Below are positions 19,619 to 20,093 of a DNA stretch of 20,093 nucleotides, piece after piece. Below the pieces are notes generated by a model. That model was not told the origin of the DNA, did no database searches, and worked only from the letters and a program-made list of their open reading frames with translations. Position 1 is the stretch's first letter. Each line of letters opens with the position of its first letter. The stretch comes from a virus. The stretch lies in IMG/VR virus record IMGVR_UViG_3300032893_002216, positions 1-20,093 of that record; one strand, 5' to 3'. The translations under genes and the position numbers were made by a program.

Positions 19619-20093
19619 ATGAGTATCACAGTCACAAATTCGGTCTCAGGAACTCCGGCCGCGGTATCGAACGGCTTTGCTGGTGGCACAGTCACGTTCT
19701 CCAACCTGAACGGCGGGACGAATTTCTCCTCGGGAACGACCGTTGTCGTCATGGTGAATTTTGACGATAGCGGCCCTCCAGGCTCTCCGAAAATTGGCGG
19801 TCAAACTCCGACCGGATCGATTGACTGCTCCGGTGCTGCTGCCAGAACGGCGACGATGTTTTATCTGGATGTCACATCCAGCATAGCCGATACGTTCGCA
19901 TGCAGTGGTTCTGGCTATGACAAGATGGCGGTTATTGCGTGGGTTTTATCTGGCGCTGCGACAGGCGGACCATCGAGCAGTGTTACCATCACCTACCCCT
20001 CTGCGGGCAACCCACAAACGTTCCCATCCATCACCAACCCATCCGGGGGTGTGATCATTGCCGGCGGGGCGATGGGTATTTCCGGCGGTCAAA
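19619..20093 (+). CDS. Beta-rich structural protein, truncated by the right edge
   Basis: An ATG directly after the propeller gene's TAG (19616-19618) opens a frame that stays open to the end (158 codons). The product begins MSITVTNSVSGTPAAVSNGF, with later runs such as TVVVMVNFDDSGPPGSPKIG, VTSSIADTFACSGSGYDKMA and VIAWVLSGAATGG. Its Gly/Ser/Thr-rich beta composition, with repeated VT-strand segments, resembles lectin-like or adhesin-like virion proteins. No catalytic motif is visible. The C-terminus lies beyond the window. Confidence 0.7.
   Translation, partial: MSITVTNSVSGTPAAVSNGFAGGTVTFSNLNGGTNFSSGTTVVVMVNFDDSGPPGSPKIGGQTPTGSIDCSGAAARTATMFYLDVTSSIADTFACSGSGYDKMAVIAWVLSGAATGGPSSSVTITYPSAGNPQTFPSITNPSGGVIIAGGAMGISGGQ

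Noticed and set aside
1-20093. Search for tRNA genes, CRISPR arrays, insertion sequences, integrase and attachment sites
   Set aside because: No cloverleaf, regularly spaced repeat array, transposase or integrase motif was recognised. Attachment sites cannot be judged without the host sequence.

Overview
The window is a contiguous piece of a tailed-phage or prophage genome. The evidence is a terminase small/large subunit pair, a portal protein, several small virion-like proteins, a divergent repressor/Cro-like switch, and long runs of tiny genes that overlap by 1 to 4 bases. The small accessory proteins around the switch, and the NusG-type antiterminator, resemble ones I associate with alphaproteobacterial (Rhizobiales-like) phages, so an alphaproteobacterial host is the best guess. 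No integrase, attachment site, tRNA or CRISPR array is visible, so a temperate life style is suggested only by the switch.

Layout. Positions 1-1193 (minus strand) are the start of a leftward operon of small genes that leaves the window at its left edge. Its promoter and two perfect palindromic operators lie at 1226-1277. A 105-residue HTH repressor (minus, 1270-1587) faces an 80-residue Cro-like protein (plus, 1673-1915). The divergent region between them holds two more copies of the operator CGGTA-N4-TACCG, one of them between the -35 and -10 boxes of a promoter that appears to make a leaderless mRNA. From 1673 to the end everything is on the plus strand. Small accessory genes run to 4988, including a NusG/RfaH-like antiterminator, a small winged-helix-like protein and a four-cysteine protein. 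A GNAT acetyltransferase (4989-5402) follows, then the terminase small subunit, a repeat-rich non-coding stretch (5692-5924, candidate packaging site), a small basic protein and the terminase large subunit (6155-7651).

The most unusual part is 7767-13340, where seven enzyme genes sit between the terminase and portal genes. They are a class III aminotransferase (glutamate-1-semialdehyde aminomutase-like), a pyruvoyl SpeD-type decarboxylase homologue with all three catalytic residues, a pentein-fold guanidino-group enzyme (amidinotransferase/deiminase type), a short aldo/keto reductase, an SpsF-type cytidylyltransferase, a NeuB-type nonulosonate synthase and a PseB/CapD-type UDP-sugar 4,6-dehydratase. 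A probable virion decoration protein gene lies among them. All are joined by stop/start overlaps, so they are expected to be expressed together with packaging and head genes. The NeuB, SpsF and dehydratase homologues point to a CMP-activated nonulosonic (sialic-acid-like) sugar. The decarboxylase and pentein enzyme add arginine/polyamine-type chemistry. The combined product is not known to me and is the main candidate for a new system.

After the portal (13337-15718, with a very long charged coiled-coil tail) come a Rossmann-like protein of unknown role, small virion-like and zinc-binding proteins, a 736-residue Asp-box beta-propeller protein (GH74/sialidase-like fold) and a partial beta-rich protein cut by the right edge. 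All protein assignments come from reading motifs by eye. No database search was possible.
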